From Rhodobacteraceae bacterium UBA3069 (GTDB taxonomy: Bacteria; Pseudomonadota; Alphaproteobacteria; Rhodobacterales; Rhodobacteraceae), in the NCBI GenBank assembly GCA_002366795.1, contig DFBX01000071.1, positions 53,271 through 117,270 of the forward strand: 64,000 bases of DNA. Direction: 5' to 3'. A program made the position numbers and the translations under genes. Every line of letters begins with the position of its first letter. Position 1 is the stretch's first letter. Positions 26,300-36,083 of the stretch are shown here, in pieces. Under the pieces are notes generated by a model that worked only from the letters and a program-made list of their open reading frames with translations, ran no database searches and was not told the origin of the DNA.

Positions 26300-27526
26300 T
26301 TAAATTTTGCCCGTGACAATGCGCTTAAGCGTGCCGAGGAAGTTCTTTGCCAAAGCACTTGGGCTGGCCTGACGCGCGTTTTTCCAAAGGTGGAATCCCC
26401 GAAAGGCAGGCCTTGGCCGCAATGTGATGAAGAGGGCAGCAAGGCGTGAAAGGGTAAGGCGGCGTTTGTCGCGTTGCCCGGGTTGGATGGTGTTCAGGGT
26501 GTCAATATCGAACTGCGAAACCGTCAATTTGCCAGCTGACCGCGCCGCGTTGATCAGGTTTTCGCCCTTCTCGGTGCGGCTCATCACAAGGCTGATACCA
26601 TCGCGTTCGCCAAAGACGGGATATCCGCGCGCGTCTGCTTCCCATGCGTCGGCACAAACCACGTCGGCAAAGGTGCCGGTGCCATCGGGACAGATCTTGC
26701 AGCGGAACTGCACATGGCGCGACAGGACACCGCCCCAGCTGTCGGCGTAGCTCATTCTTGCTTGTTCGCCGTTGGCCTTGGTGGCGGTGGCAAATCCAGG
26801 CCAGCCATCGCCACGATATCGGAATGACGAAAGCTCTTGTTCGGTCACATCCAGGCGGTTCAGAACTTCGCGCGCGCCGTTCAGGCTGGGTACGCCGGCG
26901 CAGAAGAACGACAGCATGTATGGAAACCGCTGGTTGATACGCGGATCGGTGCGGGCAAGCGCGCGCAGGGCCGCGACATCGCAAGGTTTGCCGACAAAGG
27001 CGATGCGCAAGTCCGTATCCAGCAGGGGTGCAATCGCGGCAAGCGGGGCGGAAGGCGCGTATCGCGACCCGGCGCTGGCGAACACCTCTGCCTGCGCTTC
27101 GTTGAGCACGTTCCGGTTTCCAATTGGCAGGTCGGGGTCGGCGCCGGTTTGCAGCACCCGGTCCACCGTGCCGCTTTCCAGCAAATGGATCAAAAGCGCC
27201 GAAAGCGCCCCGCCAGACGAGGCCTGATGGCGCAGCGTAGCATCCGTCGCGTGGCCGCTATACACCGAAATATAGGGGCCCCAAAGCATATGTTCGGACC
27301 GGTCGCCGGGCGACAGTTGCAAGCCAAGCCCGGGGCAAGCATCGGCGATGCGGTGATCCTGATCGGGGGTCAGGGTTTCGGTTTGCCGTGGGCGCAAAAA
27401 ACCAGCGCCGCTCACCTGCATGTCAATCGCCTTGGGCGCGATGGCGGCGCAGGCACCGCATCCGCTGCACAGGTTGCCCCTTGCGATCCGCCCAAGCGTG
27501 GAAGATGCGGGCGCGGGCTGGGTCAT
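26300..27526 (-). CDS. FrhB-like (coenzyme F420 hydrogenase/dehydrogenase beta-subunit family) protein
   Basis: The 408-residue protein has an N-terminal ferredoxin-type motif CSGCGAC (residues 20-26) with a fourth cysteine later in ACPGLG, then the FrhB domain with ASSGGALSALLIHLLE, FVGKPCDVAALRAL, FFCAGVPS, and further cysteines in FRCKICPDGTGTFADVVCADAW. Such proteins occur in many polysaccharide clusters of organisms that do not use F420, usually beside pyruvyl transferases, and their reaction is not settled; an iron-sulfur flavoprotein reductase role is likely. Its start overlaps the pyruvyl transferase stop by ATGA. Confidence 0.85.
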   Translation of the reverse strand: MTQPAPASSTLGRIARGNLCSGCGACAAIAPKAIDMQVSGAGFLRPRQTETLTPDQDHRIADACPGLGLQLSPGDRSEHMLWGPYISVYSGHATDATLRHQASSGGALSALLIHLLESGTVDRVLQTGADPDLPIGNRNVLNEAQAEVFASAGSRYAPSAPLAAIAPLLDTDLRIAFVGKPCDVAALRALARTDPRINQRFPYMLSFFCAGVPSLNGAREVLNRLDVTEQELSSFRYRGDGWPGFATATKANGEQARMSYADSWGGVLSRHVQFRCKICPDGTGTFADVVCADAWEADARGYPVFGERDGISLVMSRTEKGENLINAARSAGKLTVSQFDIDTLNTIQPGQRDKRRLTLSRLAALFITLRPRPAFRGFHLWKNARQASPSALAKNFLGTLKRIVTGKI

Positions 27527-28710
27527 TTCCGTTCTGCCGCGGCGCGAAGGATGTCACTGACCGCACTGTAATAGACCTTCAGCCGCTCCAGCCCGGTTGC
27601 AAGGGATTCTTGTGTCTTGGTAGCCAGTGCTTCGTGGTCGTTCAGCGCATTCTCGAATTTGGCGATGATTGTGGCGGCATCGTCGCTTTGGCAATCGGCC
27701 ACCAGATCATACCCCAATGTGCCGAACAGCCCCTTGAACTTGCGGCTATAGGCCATGGGCAGCACGGGCACCCCCGAGGAGAAGGCCGCGATACAGGCGT
27801 GCATCCGCGCGCCGGCAAAGAAATCCATGCCCGAGATATAGGACTTTGCCTCGACCGGATCATGGAACTTGGGGGCGACGATGAAACCGGGGAATTCCTC
27901 GGCCAGCTTTTGCCCGACACGGTGATCGTCCTCGACCTCGAATGCGTCCGAGATAACGTGCGGGACAAGGTGGACCTCTACATCGTCGCGCTTGGACAGC
28001 AGCGTCAGGATAGAACGGATGACATCGGCATAGGACGCGCGCAGGCCGAACATATTATTCTGGGTGTAGCCCCCGTTGAACAGCAGGCCAGAGACATTGA
28101 TGCCAACGCGGATCTTGTCCGATTTCGGCAGGTCCGCAGGCGTATAGGGCAGGCGCAGCGCCACATCTGTCGCCTCGATCAGCTTGCCGTCATAGCCCAG
28201 GTCTTTCAGAAAGCGGGTGGAAAGGTCGTCGCGCGTTGCCACGATTCGCGCGCGTTTCATCACCATCACGGCGGCACGGCGCACCCAGGGGCGGTTGAAC
28301 GGGCCAATGGTTTGCGGGCTAAGAACAAGCGGCCGCCGGGCGGCAATGGCCAGCGCCTTCGAGGCCAGCATGGTCGCAAAGCGTTTGGTGCCATATATAT
28401 CGGTAAAGCTGTCACCGGCACCTATATCCAGAATCGCATCACAGCCGCGCAACAGGCTGAACAACCCGCCGCTGGGTTTGATGAAATCCTTCATCCGCAG
28501 CGTGGCCACCTCGACGTTTTCGCGCTTTACATAGGCGGCGCGCTTATCCTCCCAGCCGATGATTATGAAATGGGGTTCGACCTGCGCTTGGGCTGCGGCC
28601 TCTTCCAAGATCGCGATATGCGCAAGTGTCAGCGCCCCGACGCCAAGGTTGTCAGAATTCATTGAATGCCAAAGAAGACCGATCCGAACGACCGGAAGGT
28701 GCTGTGCCAT
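27523..28710 (-). CDS. Polysaccharide pyruvyl transferase family protein
   Basis: The 395-residue protein resembles CsaB/WcaK-type pyruvyl transferases, which add a ketal-linked pyruvate from phosphoenolpyruvate to sugars. Recognisable features are NLGVGALTLAHIAIL near the N-terminus, ILDIGAGDSFTDIYG, LSPQTIGPFNRPWVRR, a central ATDVALRLPY, and C-terminal FAGARMHACIAAFSSGVPVLPMAYSRKFKGLF, which carries the conserved R-x-H. No signal peptide is seen. It sits between the Wzy-like fusion (94 bases upstream) and the FrhB-like gene. The target sugar is unknown. Confidence 0.88.
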   Translation of the reverse strand: MAQHLPVVRIGLLWHSMNSDNLGVGALTLAHIAILEEAAAQAQVEPHFIIIGWEDKRAAYVKRENVEVATLRMKDFIKPSGGLFSLLRGCDAILDIGAGDSFTDIYGTKRFATMLASKALAIAARRPLVLSPQTIGPFNRPWVRRAAVMVMKRARIVATRDDLSTRFLKDLGYDGKLIEATDVALRLPYTPADLPKSDKIRVGINVSGLLFNGGYTQNNMFGLRASYADVIRSILTLLSKRDDVEVHLVPHVISDAFEVEDDHRVGQKLAEEFPGFIVAPKFHDPVEAKSYISGMDFFAGARMHACIAAFSSGVPVLPMAYSRKFKGLFGTLGYDLVADCQSDDAATIIAKFENALNDHEALATKTQESLATGLERLKVYYSAVSDILRAAAERK

Positions 28711-28804
28711 CTAAATTGATCTCATCTAAAAAAATGACTGATATTCAGAACTATAGGAGTGGCAGCCACATGCACCAAGAAGATTCTGGGCCTAGCGGCG
28801 GGCG

Positions 28805-31309
28805 CTATTCCGTGTTGGTTGCGAATGCGCCAAATCGTGATGCAAGGCTGTTCGGGACCGGTTCCAGATCGTCCACCGTTATTCCGATGCCTCGCGTGGC
28901 ATGGCGAAAAACGCTGTCATAATGCCAATTCCGGCCCGGCGCGGATTGTTGCAGAACGAGGTTTTCGCCGCGCCCCAAACTCTTGTCTTGGGGATAGCTG
29001 CCCATGATGTTTCCATAGACCCGTCCATCCACCATCACCTTGGTCGCCTTGCTTCCGACGCCATCAATGTCCAGAACGGTATTGTAGCGCGCGACGGCAT
29101 TCTGCCCATGGCTTAGGGAAATGCCACGGATCATGCCGGTCACTATAATGTTCCTTTCGATCAGCACGTCGGAATATTTCGCATCGTCCAGAAAGATACC
29201 CTGCGCCGTGGCGGCGGCTGCGTTTCCCGGAAGGCTGACATTGCCCCTGATCGTGATCCCGGAAGAATCTGCGCCCTGGAATTGGATGAAATCCAGATGC
29301 GCGCCTTCTTGCGGATAGACCAGCCGCGCGCCGACATTTCTTTCGATCAGAACATCCCGCACGCCGATGAACTTGAAACTGTCCTCGCCAATGCGATCTA
29401 CCTTGTTGCCCTGAACGACAAGACCCTGCGCCGATATGAACAGACCGCCCCTGGCCACATCGTGAAGCAGATTGTCCGCAAATGTGATGTCGCGCACATC
29501 GTCTTCGGTCAAGAGGGCGACAAAACCCGAATAGTCGTCGTCGATTCTTGCGTTAACTTCTGAATCGCGGAACGCGATATCGCGACTGCCATCTGCGATA
29601 CGGACAAGGGGATCGTTGCGCTTGCCGTTGCGTGGATTGTCCACATGCACCGAGTCGATTGTCAGGCCGCGCGAACGGGTGATCGAAATATTTGTGAACC
29701 GCGCCATGCGCGGGTGTTCGGACATCAAGGTGACAGGCGGATCAAAGTTGAGCCCCCGCAGGGTCAGTGCACCGTAATCGCCGTTGGCAAGCAGGATCCG
29801 TTCTGCGCCCTTGGCGCGCCGCAACGCCCGCTTCAACCCGCCGCGGCTGGCGACGTGGATATCCTGAGTTGCGGAAACGGGGTGCGGGGCAAGGGTTGCC
29901 GCGAAAAATATGGCGATCAAGGCCAAGGTTGAGGCGGCCTTGCGGCGCCTGTCGTGCTTGTGGGCAAAGCGCGTGTAGGGCGAGGTGCTGACCGCTTGGG
30001 CAGGTTCCGATTCCTGATCAGGCGGTGTGTCGTCACCTTTGTTCGGAACATCCAGTATCCAGATTGATGCGCCCATCAGGAACATGAAAAGCGCATAGGT
30101 CGCATTCCAATAATGCACGGTCCACCCAGTCAGGAAAAAGGCGGTCAGCGTGAAGATCGCGCCAAGACGATAGCTGGCGGTCCGGTCCGGCAGGTTCTTG
30201 CGGAAGGCCAACGGCAGGTAGACCGCGAAAAAGCCTAGCAGCGTCAGGGCCATTGCCGGAATCCCGTGACGCACGCCGAAAACGATCCAGAACATGTCGA
30301 TGCTGGAACTCATCCAGCTTGGCCTCGCCCATTCTGCGAAACCTATCCCGAACAGCGGATGGTTCATGATCGAGGTCGTGCCAAAATTCCAAATATGAAG
30401 CCGCATGTAGGCGCTGAATTCGTTGAACGAGAAGTAGCTGATAAACACTGCCGGTGCCGACCGGTTGGATCCGATTTCGATCACAGTATAGGCAAGCGCG
30501 GTCAGCACTGCGAGAACCTTCCAACGGTTGCGGAAATTGCGGAATACCTCGTTCCAGATGGCCATTTCAAGCTGCACCACCATCCCTGTCAGCGGTCCCG
30601 CCGACAGCGAAAGACCAGCGGTGAACATGACGACCAGACCCAGTGCTATGCGGCGCAGGAATGATTTTCCGTAGCCCAGAACCATGTAGGCCAGCCCGAT
30701 GACGCTGCCGCAAAAGACGCCGAAAAGGATGGGGTGTTCAAACGTGGCCTGCACCCGGTCCAGGCCCCAGCGCGGGTTCTTGGCGATGCGGCCATAAGAC
30801 GACCAGATGTCGTCCATGATCTCAAGGATCAAGTTGCGGCCAGTCAGCGCCTCGATCAAAGCGAAGGGCATCAGGAACATCACGATCCAGAACAAAATCA
30901 GCGTGACACGGCGAAAATTTGCCTCGGTCCGCACAAAACAACGGCCCAGCATGAACGCCCCGAAGGTTTCGCAGAAAAAGATACCGCCTGCCTCGAGTGC
31001 CGTTTGGGCGCTGTCAACAACTGCAAGGCTGATGCACATCCAAAGGCACAAGAGCAGGAAGGCAAAATCCGCCACCCGCTTGGGTCCGGCGCTGCCGCGC
31101 AGCCACATCACTAACAGCGGGACCGTCATGACCAACAGCACGATGCGATAGACAGATAGGCGCAAACCGCCGACAGGAATAATGAAGGGAATGATAAGCC
31201 CGATCAGGAAGATGACGACGGGTATGGCAAGACCCCGCGCGCTTTTGCCCTGCGCTGGCGCGCGGGGTCTTGTCCTTGTGTCAAATCCGCTTTCGTTGGC
31301 GTGGACCAT
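28805..31309 (-). CDS. O-antigen-polymerase-like membrane protein fused to a beta-helix domain
   Basis: The 834-residue single reading frame has two halves. Residues about 25-425 hold some ten or more membrane segments with Wzy/O-antigen-ligase features, including a large loop with STFEHPILFG-like (QATFEHPILFGVFCG) and NHPLFGIGFAEW. A charged linker (430-455) leads to a hydrophobic stretch (456-478, ending HPVSA) that looks like a signal peptide. Residues 480-834 are a right-handed beta-helix with LANGDYGALTL, HLDFIQFQG, GNVSLPGN and GIGSKATKVMVDG-type motifs nearly identical in places to the protein at 23060-25711. No Met or GTG start lies at the junction, so it is a true fusion as sequenced. 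The beta-helix would face the periplasm. Role inferred: polymerisation coupled to modification or trimming. Confidence 0.82.
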   Translation of the reverse strand: MVHANESGFDTRTRPRAPAQGKSARGLAIPVVIFLIGLIIPFIIPVGGLRLSVYRIVLLVMTVPLLVMWLRGSAGPKRVADFAFLLLCLWMCISLAVVDSAQTALEAGGIFFCETFGAFMLGRCFVRTEANFRRVTLILFWIVMFLMPFALIEALTGRNLILEIMDDIWSSYGRIAKNPRWGLDRVQATFEHPILFGVFCGSVIGLAYMVLGYGKSFLRRIALGLVVMFTAGLSLSAGPLTGMVVQLEMAIWNEVFRNFRNRWKVLAVLTALAYTVIEIGSNRSAPAVFISYFSFNEFSAYMRLHIWNFGTTSIMNHPLFGIGFAEWARPSWMSSSIDMFWIVFGVRHGIPAMALTLLGFFAVYLPLAFRKNLPDRTASYRLGAIFTLTAFFLTGWTVHYWNATYALFMFLMGASIWILDVPNKGDDTPPDQESEPAQAVSTSPYTRFAHKHDRRRKAASTLALIAIFFAATLAPHPVSATQDIHVASRGGLKRALRRAKGAERILLANGDYGALTLRGLNFDPPVTLMSEHPRMARFTNISITRSRGLTIDSVHVDNPRNGKRNDPLVRIADGSRDIAFRDSEVNARIDDDYSGFVALLTEDDVRDITFADNLLHDVARGGLFISAQGLVVQGNKVDRIGEDSFKFIGVRDVLIERNVGARLVYPQEGAHLDFIQFQGADSSGITIRGNVSLPGNAAAATAQGIFLDDAKYSDVLIERNIIVTGMIRGISLSHGQNAVARYNTVLDIDGVGSKATKVMVDGRVYGNIMGSYPQDKSLGRGENLVLQQSAPGRNWHYDSVFRHATRGIGITVDDLEPVPNSLASRFGAFATNTE

Positions 31310-31714
31310 GGATGCGTGTCACGCGCGTCGCCCGCAAGGTAGGCCGGAATTTGTCAATCTGCGGACTGCACAATTGCGCGGCGGGGGAAAAGCGTGAATT
31401 CCTTTGGAATTGAAAGTCGTCAAATAATTCGTTCAAGACATTGCCTGGATCGGGCCACATGTTCCCCAACCGTGGGTCGGAGAATCTGAAGAACTGCCAG
31501 TCCGGCAACGGGGTTTCCACAAAGGCTAGCCAGCGGCCTGTCATGCGTCAAGCGCCGCGAAGGGCGATGCAGATTGCCGGTTCCGTGCATGGCTGCAAAA
31601 GTACCTCCGTATCTGCCAAATCAAGAAAAACATTGCCGGAATCGTATAAAGAGGGTCTACTGAAACAGATTTAAAGCCCGCTTGGGGGCAAATTTTCTTT
31701 ATGGGGCATTCGCT
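31310..31714. other. Divergent intergenic region before the GT2 genes (405 bases)
   Basis: No gene was found. It separates the leftward Wzy fusion unit from the rightward glycosyltransferase unit and should contain both promoters. A short AATTCC-TTT-GGAATT inverted repeat is at 31397-31411. No convincing -35/-10 pair was identified. Confidence 0.5.
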
Positions 31715-32632
31715 GTGACGGAAGCACGCCCAATTGTGTCTGTCGTATTGCCTGTTTTCAACAGGCTTGAAACGCTTTCCGGCGCCATGCAAAGCGTGCT
31801 GGATCAGTCTTTCCGCGATCTTGAACTGATCATTGCCGACGATGCATCAAGCGAGGATGTCGAGGGGTTGGTCAAGGGATTTAGCGACCCGCGCGTGCGC
31901 TATGTCCGGCGGCAGATCAACGGCGGTGCGGCGGCGGCGCGCAACACCGGCGTTGCGCAGGCCCGTGGTCGTTACATTGCATTTCAGGACAGTGACGATC
32001 TGTGGCTGCCCGGAAAGCTGGAACGACAGGTCGCGCTTTTGGAAAGCCAGCCACCGCAGGTCGGCGGCGTCACCGGTGCCAAGATCCTTTACGGGCGTGA
32101 CAACAATTATCGGTATGGCGTGGGCAAGGTCGCCTATGCCCCGGCCGCCGGGCGCTGGATGACGCTGGACGAAGACCAGCTGCGCCGCTCGCTTCTGGAA
32201 AACCGCATCAGCCTGCAAAACGCGTTGTTTCGGCGCGCATCCTTGCCGCCAGAGCCGTTGTTCGACGAACTGGCACGCGCGAACGAGGATTGGGAATTCA
32301 CCGTTCGGCTGACGCAATACACCAAGGTTCACGAAGACCCCGAACCCGTGGTGTTTTCCTATATCTTGCCCGGCAGCGTGTCGCAGAACACGCGGCGCAG
32401 CGTGATGGGCACGATCCGGATTCTGCGCAACAACCGCGTCATCTATGACCGCTACCCCAGGGAGCAAAGCAAGATGCTGTACAAGATCGGCACGCAGCTT
32501 TGGGATTTGGGCAAACGGCGGGCCGCTGCGCGGATCATCATGAAAAGCCTGAAATCCCGCCCCGAAAACGCCCTGCGTTTCGCGGGCAGATGCGTCAGGA
32601 TCAAGTTTCGGCAACTTAAGACTTCAAGCTGA
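31715..32632 (+). CDS. Family-2 glycosyltransferase
   Basis: The 305-residue protein has the GT-A fold of GT2: VSVVLPVFNRLETLSGAMQSVLDQSF, the LELIIADDAS nucleotide site, GGAAAARNTGVAQARGRYIAFQDSDDLW with the DSDD metal site, and EDWEF toward the acceptor region. I chose GTG 31715, with GGGG nine bases upstream, over the TTG at 31682 because residues before it are not GT2-like; the start is uncertain. Its stop TGA overlaps the next ATG by one base. Donor and acceptor are unknown. Confidence 0.82.
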   Translation: MTEARPIVSVVLPVFNRLETLSGAMQSVLDQSFRDLELIIADDASSEDVEGLVKGFSDPRVRYVRRQINGGAAAARNTGVAQARGRYIAFQDSDDLWLPGKLERQVALLESQPPQVGGVTGAKILYGRDNNYRYGVGKVAYAPAAGRWMTLDEDQLRRSLLENRISLQNALFRRASLPPEPLFDELARANEDWEFTVRLTQYTKVHEDPEPVVFSYILPGSVSQNTRRSVMGTIRILRNNRVIYDRYPREQSKMLYKIGTQLWDLGKRRAAARIIMKSLKSRPENALRFAGRCVRIKFRQLKTSS

Positions 32633-33579
32633 TGACATTTGACCAAACCCAGGATTTAGCCATGCACGATGCCTCTGTCCTTGAAACGGATGGGCCGTTG
32701 GTCACCATCGGACTGCCGGTTTACAACGGCGAGAATTTCATAGCCGAGGCGCTGGATTCGATCCTTTCGCAAACCTACCGGAACTTCGAACTGGTCATTA
32801 CCGATAATGCCTCGACCGACCGGACGCAGGCCATCTGCGAGAGATACGCAGCGCGCGATCCACGCATTCGCTATCACAGGTTCGACCAGAATGCCGGGGC
32901 AGCGAAAAACTATAACCGCGCGTTCGAACTGTCGCAGGGCAAGTATTTCAAATGGGCGGCGCATGACGATCTGCTGTATCCCGAATTCCTGAAGACCGCG
33001 GTGGAGGTGTTCGAGAACGCGCAGCAAAACCTGTGCATCGTCTATTCCCGCGTTCACTATATCGACGGCAAGGGTGAAACCACGCATCTGGATCAGGAAA
33101 CGCTGGATGTCGAGGGCGGGACGGCCGCGCAGCGCCTATTCCTTTTCCTGCAACGGATCAGCCTTGCCACGCCGGTCTTTGGCTTGATGCGTAGTGATTA
33201 TGTTGCGCGCACCGGACTGATCGGCAGCTTCATCGCCTCGGATTATGTCTTTCTGGCGCAGGCGATCGTTCTGGGCGGATTTCGCGAATTGCCCGAACCG
33301 CTGATAAAGCTGCGCATTCACGCTGCCGCCTCGCGCCATGCCAACACCAGCAACAAGGATGTGCTGCGCTGGTTCGACCCCAAGGCGCGAATGGTAATGC
33401 CGGTGCGGCTGCGCCTGTTCTGGGAATATCTGCGGGGCATGTTCGCCTTGCGTGGGCTGGGCGCGGGGCAAAAGCTCGTTTGTGCCGCGACGGTTCTGGT
33501 TGGATTCCCGGTCAAACGGTTGCGCGTCTTTGCAGGACGTTTGCGCAGGAAGGTGACGAATGCCCGACAATCCGCCTGA
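32632..33579 (+). CDS. Family-2 glycosyltransferase
   Basis: The 315-residue protein shows VTIGLPVYNGENFIAEALDSILSQTY, LVITDNASTDRTQ and KYFKWAAHDDLLYPEFL, where the usual DxD is the HDD of AAHDD. This arrangement is common in GT2 enzymes annotated as rhamnosyl or fucosyl transferases, but specificity cannot be deduced. It is coupled to the previous gene (TGATG) and overlaps the next by 20 bases; an ATG at 32662 is an alternative start. Confidence 0.85.
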   Translation: MTFDQTQDLAMHDASVLETDGPLVTIGLPVYNGENFIAEALDSILSQTYRNFELVITDNASTDRTQAICERYAARDPRIRYHRFDQNAGAAKNYNRAFELSQGKYFKWAAHDDLLYPEFLKTAVEVFENAQQNLCIVYSRVHYIDGKGETTHLDQETLDVEGGTAAQRLFLFLQRISLATPVFGLMRSDYVARTGLIGSFIASDYVFLAQAIVLGGFRELPEPLIKLRIHAAASRHANTSNKDVLRWFDPKARMVMPVRLRLFWEYLRGMFALRGLGAGQKLVCAATVLVGFPVKRLRVFAGRLRRKVTNARQSA

Positions 33580-34504
33580 ACCCTTGGTGTCGGTGATTAT
33601 CCCGACATACAACCGCGCCCATCTGATCGCTGACGCGGTGCAAAGCGTGCTTGACCAGACCTATCCGAATATCGAGGTGATCGTGGTCGATGATGGATCG
33701 ACCGACGAAACCGTAAAGGTGCTGGACAGGTTCGGCGATGCGGTGACGGTCTTGAAACAGGTCAATCAGGGTGTGGCAGCCGCCCGCAACACCGGCATCA
33801 AGGCGGTGCAAGGCGACTACATCAGCTTTCTCGACTCGGACGATATGTTCGTGCCGGAAAAGATCGCGCGACAGATGGAAACCCCGCCCGGGAAGGACGC
33901 GTTGCATTTTTGTCGGCTTGCAAACGTGGACCTGATCGAGGGAAGCGGCATTGCAAAGCGGATGATCGGTGACAACATCAATTGGATCACCACCGATGCG
34001 CAGGGCAACGCCCTGGACCAGATCAACGACTTGGCCAAGGGCCGCTATATCAACGTGGTCGGTTTGCTGGCACGGCGCGAGGTGGTCGAAAGGATCGGTG
34101 ATTTCGATCCCCGCTTTTCCGCCGGAGAGGACGAGGACTGGATTTTCAGGGGCGCGCTGTTTTGCACGATCAAGCTGTCCCCCGACGCCTATGTTCTGCG
34201 CCGGATGCATGACGAACAAACCGGGCTTCACCGTGAATCCAGCGTGCAAAGCCTGATCGGTGTTTTCGGTAACATGATACGGCGGGCCCGTGAAAACGGC
34301 CACCCCGACGCCGCGCGCGCCGTGCATGTCCGGCTGGCGAATAACCTGTCGAAACTGTCCACCATACGCGCGAACCAGCGCAAACCGCTGATTGCGGCCC
34401 GCACTGCATTTCGGGCTTTCCTGGCGGATCCAAGGCAGTTTCAGCGGGCGGTCAAGGCGCTTTGGCTTTTGTTCGGGGGCAAACCCGCGCCTGCCTCAAG
34501 GTGA
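33560..34504 (+). CDS. Family-2 glycosyltransferase
   Basis: The 314-residue protein carries VSVIIPTYNRAHLIADAVQSVLDQTYP, IEVIVVDDGSTDET, GVAAARNTGIKAVQGDYISFLDSDDMF and SAGEDEDWIFRG, a complete GT2 catalytic domain. It closes the three-gene GT unit and runs nine bases into the 3' end of the convergent wzx gene. Its sugar is unknown. Confidence 0.87.
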   Translation: MPDNPPEPLVSVIIPTYNRAHLIADAVQSVLDQTYPNIEVIVVDDGSTDETVKVLDRFGDAVTVLKQVNQGVAAARNTGIKAVQGDYISFLDSDDMFVPEKIARQMETPPGKDALHFCRLANVDLIEGSGIAKRMIGDNINWITTDAQGNALDQINDLAKGRYINVVGLLARREVVERIGDFDPRFSAGEDEDWIFRGALFCTIKLSPDAYVLRRMHDEQTGLHRESSVQSLIGVFGNMIRRARENGHPDAARAVHVRLANNLSKLSTIRANQRKPLIAARTAFRAFLADPRQFQRAVKALWLLFGGKPAPASR

Positions 34505-36079
34505 GTTTGGTTTGCTATCGGAGCGGCCCTTGCGGCCCGGTCGCGTAACCTTGGCCAGGAGTTTGAACATCGCGTCACGTTCCGGTCCGGTCAGGGCCAA
34601 CGAAACAAGTGCAATCGCATAGACTGCCACGCAAACCGCGCCCGCCAGAACAAGTTCGGACCATGTATCGGGCAGCGCGAATAGCCGCAGAAGCAGGGCA
34701 GCGGCGGCGGCGGCGATGGCCGGGATCACGCCGGGCCACAGCAGGCTGCTCATGAACTGGCGGGGCGTAATTTGAACGATCCGCGTGGCCAGTGGCCAAT
34801 AGTACAGCAGTTGCGAGGCAACGGTGATTGCAGTCAATGAAAGCGTGACCCCGATGGCACCCAGATCGGTGTAGCGCAGCGCCAGAACCATCAGGACCAT
34901 ACCCGCCAGTTGGAACAGGAACGCCGGAAGGAAGAAGGCGCGCACATGCGCCGTTGCCATGGCCGTCATCGCCAAAAGCGCCGTGGGCGCGGTGAAGGGA
35001 AAGATCACCATGAAAAAGACGATCACCATCGATGCTGTATCATACCCGTCCGGCAGGTAGAGCCCTATGAAAACATCGGCAAAAAAGGCAAGCGGCGTGG
35101 CCACCAGAAGCGTGACCCAAAGCGCATAGCGCCCGCCGCGCAGCACCGTATTGCCCAGCCTCTTGCGATCGTCCAATGCGTGCATCGCGGTCAGGGCCGG
35201 TTGCAGCGGTTGCGCTGCAAGGCCGACTGTGCCGTCGATCTGTCTGAAAAACGTGGCACCGATATGATAGCTCGTTACGTCGACTGGCGTGCCGTAGATG
35301 TTGAGCAGGATCGTGGCGGCGTTCGTATACATCATGTTGCCAAGTCGCCCCAGCGTCGTCCATAGGCCGAAACCCGTCAATTGCCGTGCCTGTCGCCATG
35401 AAAACAGCGACAGGTCCAGCCGAAGTTGCGGCAGGATGCGGCGAGCCCGCAGGACGGTGAAGACCGAATAGGATGTCTCGGAAATAACGGTGGCCACGAC
35501 CACCCAGATCACCTGCGGCCCGATTCCCAGAAGCAGGACCAGAAGCAGGCAAATGCGCAGCAGATCGCGCAAGATACCGATCAGGTTCAGTTCGACAAAG
35601 CGCTGTTGAACATGAAAGCCGGACAGGAACGGCAGCGCCAGCATCTGCACTGTGAAATTCAGCACCAGCAGCAGCATCATGATCTGCGAATCATCGACGC
35701 TGCCCAGGGGGATGTTCAGAACCTTGTCTATATTCAGCGCAAACACCGTCCCGACGGCCACAAAGACCACGCCAGAGCAGGCCAGCAGCGGAAAGATCGA
35801 ACTGACGATCCCCGTGACCTTTGCGAACTCTCCCTTGGCGTAGGCTTCGACGACAAAACGGCTGATACCGCTGGTGAACATGGAAAAGAACAGCGGCGCA
35901 AAGACGATCAGCGATGTGACGACCGGCAGCACTGCGAATTCAGCGGCCGAAAGGCGGCTCAGCAGGTATTGATACATCCAGAGCAGGACGGTCATGTTGA
36001 CGATCTTGGCCAACAGCGAACTGGCCGAGTTTATGGCGACAAGACGCTTGGAAACGACGACATGCGCGTGCTTGGCCAA
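34496..36079 (-). CDS. wzx: Wzx-type lipid-linked oligosaccharide flippase
   Basis: The 527-residue protein is almost all membrane, with about 12-14 hydrophobic segments and charged short loops, typical of polysaccharide flippases of the MOP superfamily (Wzx). It would move the undecaprenyl-linked repeat unit across the inner membrane for the Wzy-like polymerase. It follows the methyltransferase gene by four bases and ends in a nine-base tail-to-tail overlap with the GT2 gene. Family is assigned by topology and by position, not by a diagnostic motif. Confidence 0.83.
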   Translation of the reverse strand: MAKHAHVVVSKRLVAINSASSLLAKIVNMTVLLWMYQYLLSRLSAAEFAVLPVVTSLIVFAPLFFSMFTSGISRFVVEAYAKGEFAKVTGIVSSIFPLLACSGVVFVAVGTVFALNIDKVLNIPLGSVDDSQIMMLLLVLNFTVQMLALPFLSGFHVQQRFVELNLIGILRDLLRICLLLVLLLGIGPQVIWVVVATVISETSYSVFTVLRARRILPQLRLDLSLFSWRQARQLTGFGLWTTLGRLGNMMYTNAATILLNIYGTPVDVTSYHIGATFFRQIDGTVGLAAQPLQPALTAMHALDDRKRLGNTVLRGGRYALWVTLLVATPLAFFADVFIGLYLPDGYDTASMVIVFFMVIFPFTAPTALLAMTAMATAHVRAFFLPAFLFQLAGMVLMVLALRYTDLGAIGVTLSLTAITVASQLLYYWPLATRIVQITPRQFMSSLLWPGVIPAIAAAAAALLLRLFALPDTWSELVLAGAVCVAVYAIALVSLALTGPERDAMFKLLAKVTRPGRKGRSDSKPNSP

Positions 36080-36083
36080 TTGC

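Noticed and set aside
28805..31309. Two separate genes (polymerase and beta-helix) misread as one
   Set aside because: No ATG, GTG or TTG with a ribosome-binding site was seen at the junction and no stop separates the parts, so the fusion stands on the given sequence.
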